A stretch of DNA of 6,641 nucleotides from a bacterium (GTDB taxonomy: Bacteria > Babelota > Babeliae > Babelales > Vermiphilaceae): positions 1 to 6,641 of the forward strand of contig DAOVGZ010000057.1 of assembly GCA_030672115.1 (NCBI GenBank), in the 5' to 3' direction. The notes beneath the pieces are model-generated. The model was not told where the DNA came from, searched no databases, and saw only the letters and a program-made list of their open reading frames with translations. The number at the start of each line of letters is the position of its first letter. Within the stretch, counting starts at the first letter, position 1. This document shows positions 5,287-6,641 of this stretch, piece after piece. The translations under genes and the position numbers were made by a program.

Positions 5287-5341
5287 CAATACAAAAAGTT
5301 GAATTTAAATTTAGTATTTAGAATTATTTTGTATCGTTAGT

Positions 5342-6097
5342 TTATTCACAATTAATAGTTTTCTTCAAATCAGTAATAGCATTTGAGAGATTATTAAAAT
5401 CGTCATCATTTTTTTCATTGATAAAGCAAATACTATCATTAAGATTAAAAGATTTAACCATAATCTCATTCTGATACACACTTGAAGTACCCCAACTATT
5501 TTCCCCACAACCTCCATATTTTTCAAGATCTTTCTTAACTTCAAGCATCTCTTTATCATCTTCTTTTCGTTGTAATTCTTGTCTTATTTCATGAGACTTT
5601 TGAAAAAGATTAAGTGGATTAATTCTTTTAGAATAAAAATCAAAAGCATCACTTATACCTTTAAGCTGTTTACTAATTTTAGTATTAATCTCACTTTGAA
5701 CATCTTTTACTTTGTTTACAACAATACCACTAATATCGTTTAACTCTTTTTTAGCAAGAGCCCCAACACTTTTAACTTTTTTTTCCATATTTTCAACTTC
5801 TACTTTTATTTTTACGACTTCTTTTTTTACAAATGGTTTTACAAAAAAACGATATAACGCAAAACCAAGAGAACCAAAAAACGTAGTTTGAATAACAGGT
5901 TTTAATGTTTTTCTAACATCCCATTTATTTGCCCAAGACCAAGCAACACCACTTCCACCAAGAGCTCCTATAGACAAAATACTTATACCTACTTTTTTAA
6001 AAAAAGAACCGCGACCTAATTTTTCTTTACCTGAAAATACAGAACAAGAAAAACCCAAACTAATAACCAGCAAAACAGACATTATTTTTTTATTCAT
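5342..6097 (-). CDS. Exported/membrane protein with coiled coil, unknown function
   Basis: A 251-aa protein with no recognised family. Residues 1-23 are a signal peptide (MNKKIMSVLLVISLGFSCSV). Hydrophobic, Gly-rich segments at about 36-54 and 68-86 could be a membrane hairpin. Residues 91-145 are Lys/Glu/Val-rich with heptad-like hydrophobics, suggesting a coiled coil. From about 165 to the end the chain is charged, with a Gly/Cys motif GGCGENSWG (195-203) and Cys at 197, 224 and 250. The start at 6097 is chosen because GGGGGA (6105-6110) lies 7 nt upstream and a signal peptide begins there. The in-frame ATG at 6172 lies upstream of the promoter's -35 box and so cannot be in the transcript. 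The gene is monocistronic, with its own promoter and strong terminator. A scaffold or envelope role is conceivable, but nothing in the sequence proves it. Confidence 0.85.
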   Translation of the reverse strand: MNKKIMSVLLVISLGFSCSVFSGKEKLGRGSFFKKVGISILSIGALGGSGVAWSWANKWDVRKTLKPVIQTTFFGSLGFALYRFFVKPFVKKEVVKIKVEVENMEKKVKSVGALAKKELNDISGIVVNKVKDVQSEINTKISKQLKGISDAFDFYSKRINPLNLFQKSHEIRQELQRKEDDKEMLEVKKDLEKYGGCGENSWGTSSVYQNEIMVKSFNLNDSICFINEKNDDDFNNLSNAITDLKKTINCE

Positions 6098-6104
6098 AAA
6101 TATA

Positions 6105-6110
6105 TCCCCC
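6105..6110 (-). promoter_or_regulatory. G-rich ribosome site GGGGGA deciding the start at 6097
   Basis: Five G's and an A on the minus strand lie 7 nt before ATG 6097. It is not a standard AGGAGG, but in such A/T-rich sequence it is the only G-run nearby. The in-frame ATG at 6112 directly abuts this run, so a start there would leave the G-run inside the coding region. Confidence 0.55.
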
Positions 6111-6140
6111 ATAAAATGTAAAAAATCTTTCCCTATAAGC

Positions 6141-6168
6141 ATTTTAACTTCTAAAGAGCAATCGTCAA
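6141..6168 (-). promoter_or_regulatory. Sigma-70-type promoter of the 251-aa gene
   Basis: The minus strand carries TTGACG (6163-6168), a 16-bp spacer and TAAAAT (6141-6146), each five of six to consensus. Transcription would begin near 6134, giving a leader of roughly 37 nt before ATG 6097. This is the best complete promoter in the window. Confidence 0.7.
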
Positions 6169-6238
6169 CCATTACTAGAGAAGCTGCAAAAAAATCGTTA
6201 CACTAAAAATAAAAACATCTTATTTGGAAAAATAAAAA

Positions 6239-6641
6239 ATGAAAACAATAAATTCTCGTCAAAATCCTCATATTAAAGCAATTGTTGCACTCAAAAAGCC
6301 CAAGGGTCGACGAAGCCAATCAAAATTGCTTGTAGAAGGAATACGGGTTGTTTCTACCGTTATTGAAGCTGGCTGGCAACCATTGGATTTGTATGTCACC
6401 GAAACAATGCTTAAAACAGCACAAAAAATCTCTTCTGATGATAACATTACAATTGTTACTGATCCTGTTATGGAAAAATTAAGCCAAGCAACCTCTCCAA
6501 GTGGAATTGTTGGTGTCTTTAAAAATCCTAAAAAACCAAAAACTGAAAAATTGCACTCCGGTCTTGTACTTGCAGATGTAGCAGATCCTGGCAACATGGG
6601 AACTTTAATCCGCAGTTGTGTCGCCATGGGATTTTCTTCTG
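6239..6641 (+). CDS. SpoU/TrmH-family RNA 2'-O-methyltransferase, N-terminal part
   Basis: The first 134 residues of an AdoMet-dependent ribose methyltransferase, cut by the right edge. The N-terminal RNA-binding domain begins MKTINSRQNPHIKAI, followed by LLVEGIRVV (30-38), both typical of 23S rRNA-type SpoU enzymes. SPOUT motif 1 is DPGNMGTLIRSCVAMGF (116-132), with the conserved Asn119 and Arg125. SATSPSGIVGVF-like sequence around 83-94 matches the linker that precedes the catalytic domain. The knotted AdoMet-binding motifs 2 and 3 are outside the window, so the exact target (rlmB-like 23S rRNA or other) cannot be set. ATG 6239 has only a weak GGA about 10 nt upstream. It is divergent from the 251-aa gene with a 141-bp gap. 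Confidence 0.94.
   Translation, partial: MKTINSRQNPHIKAIVALKKPKGRRSQSKLLVEGIRVVSTVIEAGWQPLDLYVTETMLKTAQKISSDDNITIVTDPVMEKLSQATSPSGIVGVFKNPKKPKTEKLHSGLVLADVADPGNMGTLIRSCVAMGFSS

Noticed and set aside
5182..5289. N-terminal extension of the 116-aa protein to 5289
   Set aside because: It would be encoded by the terminator hairpin of the upstream gene and its flank, with no ribosome site. The signal peptide and AAAGGG fit 5181.
6268..6627. 119-aa minus-strand frame at the right edge
   Set aside because: It is the complement of the SpoU-family methyltransferase gene, whose motifs are clear on the plus strand.

Overview
The window is a 6.6 kb piece of a low-GC, gene-dense bacterial chromosome using the standard code (TGA is the stop of murB; Trp is TGG). 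Poly-A/T tracts, several small exported proteins of unknown family, and a salvage-type queuosine gene pair suggest a host-associated bacterium with a reduced genome. My best guess is candidate phylum Dependentiae (TM6), with Chlamydiae-like traits in the tgt/transporter pair. This is inference from gene style; no marker gene in the window settles it.

Left part (1-1431): two tandem paralogous putative lipoprotein genes, both +. The first (64-575) looks split by an A9 tract that puts its signal peptide out of frame with the mature part. The second (733-1338) is intact. Their bodies have diverged strongly, but their last 16 codons, rho-independent terminators and about 55 bp beyond form a nearly identical ~147-bp direct repeat (523-670 and 1286-1431). 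Copy 2 ends just upstream of murB.

Middle (1488-4828): murB (peptidoglycan precursor synthesis) overlaps by 4 nt a YhhQ/VUT-family queuosine-precursor transporter gene. A convergent minus-strand gene (3101-3517) encodes an exported 138-aa protein with four CX3C motifs at a regular 20-21 residue period. Then comes tgt, the tRNA-guanine transglycosylase that would use the imported base. The TGT has non-canonical residues at the positions known to set base specificity.

Right part (4831-6641): two minus-strand exported proteins of unknown function, a 116-aa Cys-rich protein (4831-5181) and a 251-aa protein with predicted membrane segments and a coiled coil (5342-6097). They are separated by a strong minus-strand terminator. 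The longer one has a good sigma-70 promoter, which also shows that the long upstream-extended reading frame is wrong. Finally, a divergent + gene for a SpoU/TrmH-family RNA 2'-O-methyltransferase runs off the right edge.

No tRNA, rRNA, IS element, integrase, CRISPR array or obvious riboswitch was seen. No stretch over 300 bases lacks a gene. The parts most worth following up are the split lipoprotein gene with its conserved 3' repeat, the tandem twin-CX3C protein, and the altered specificity pocket of the transporter-linked TGT.
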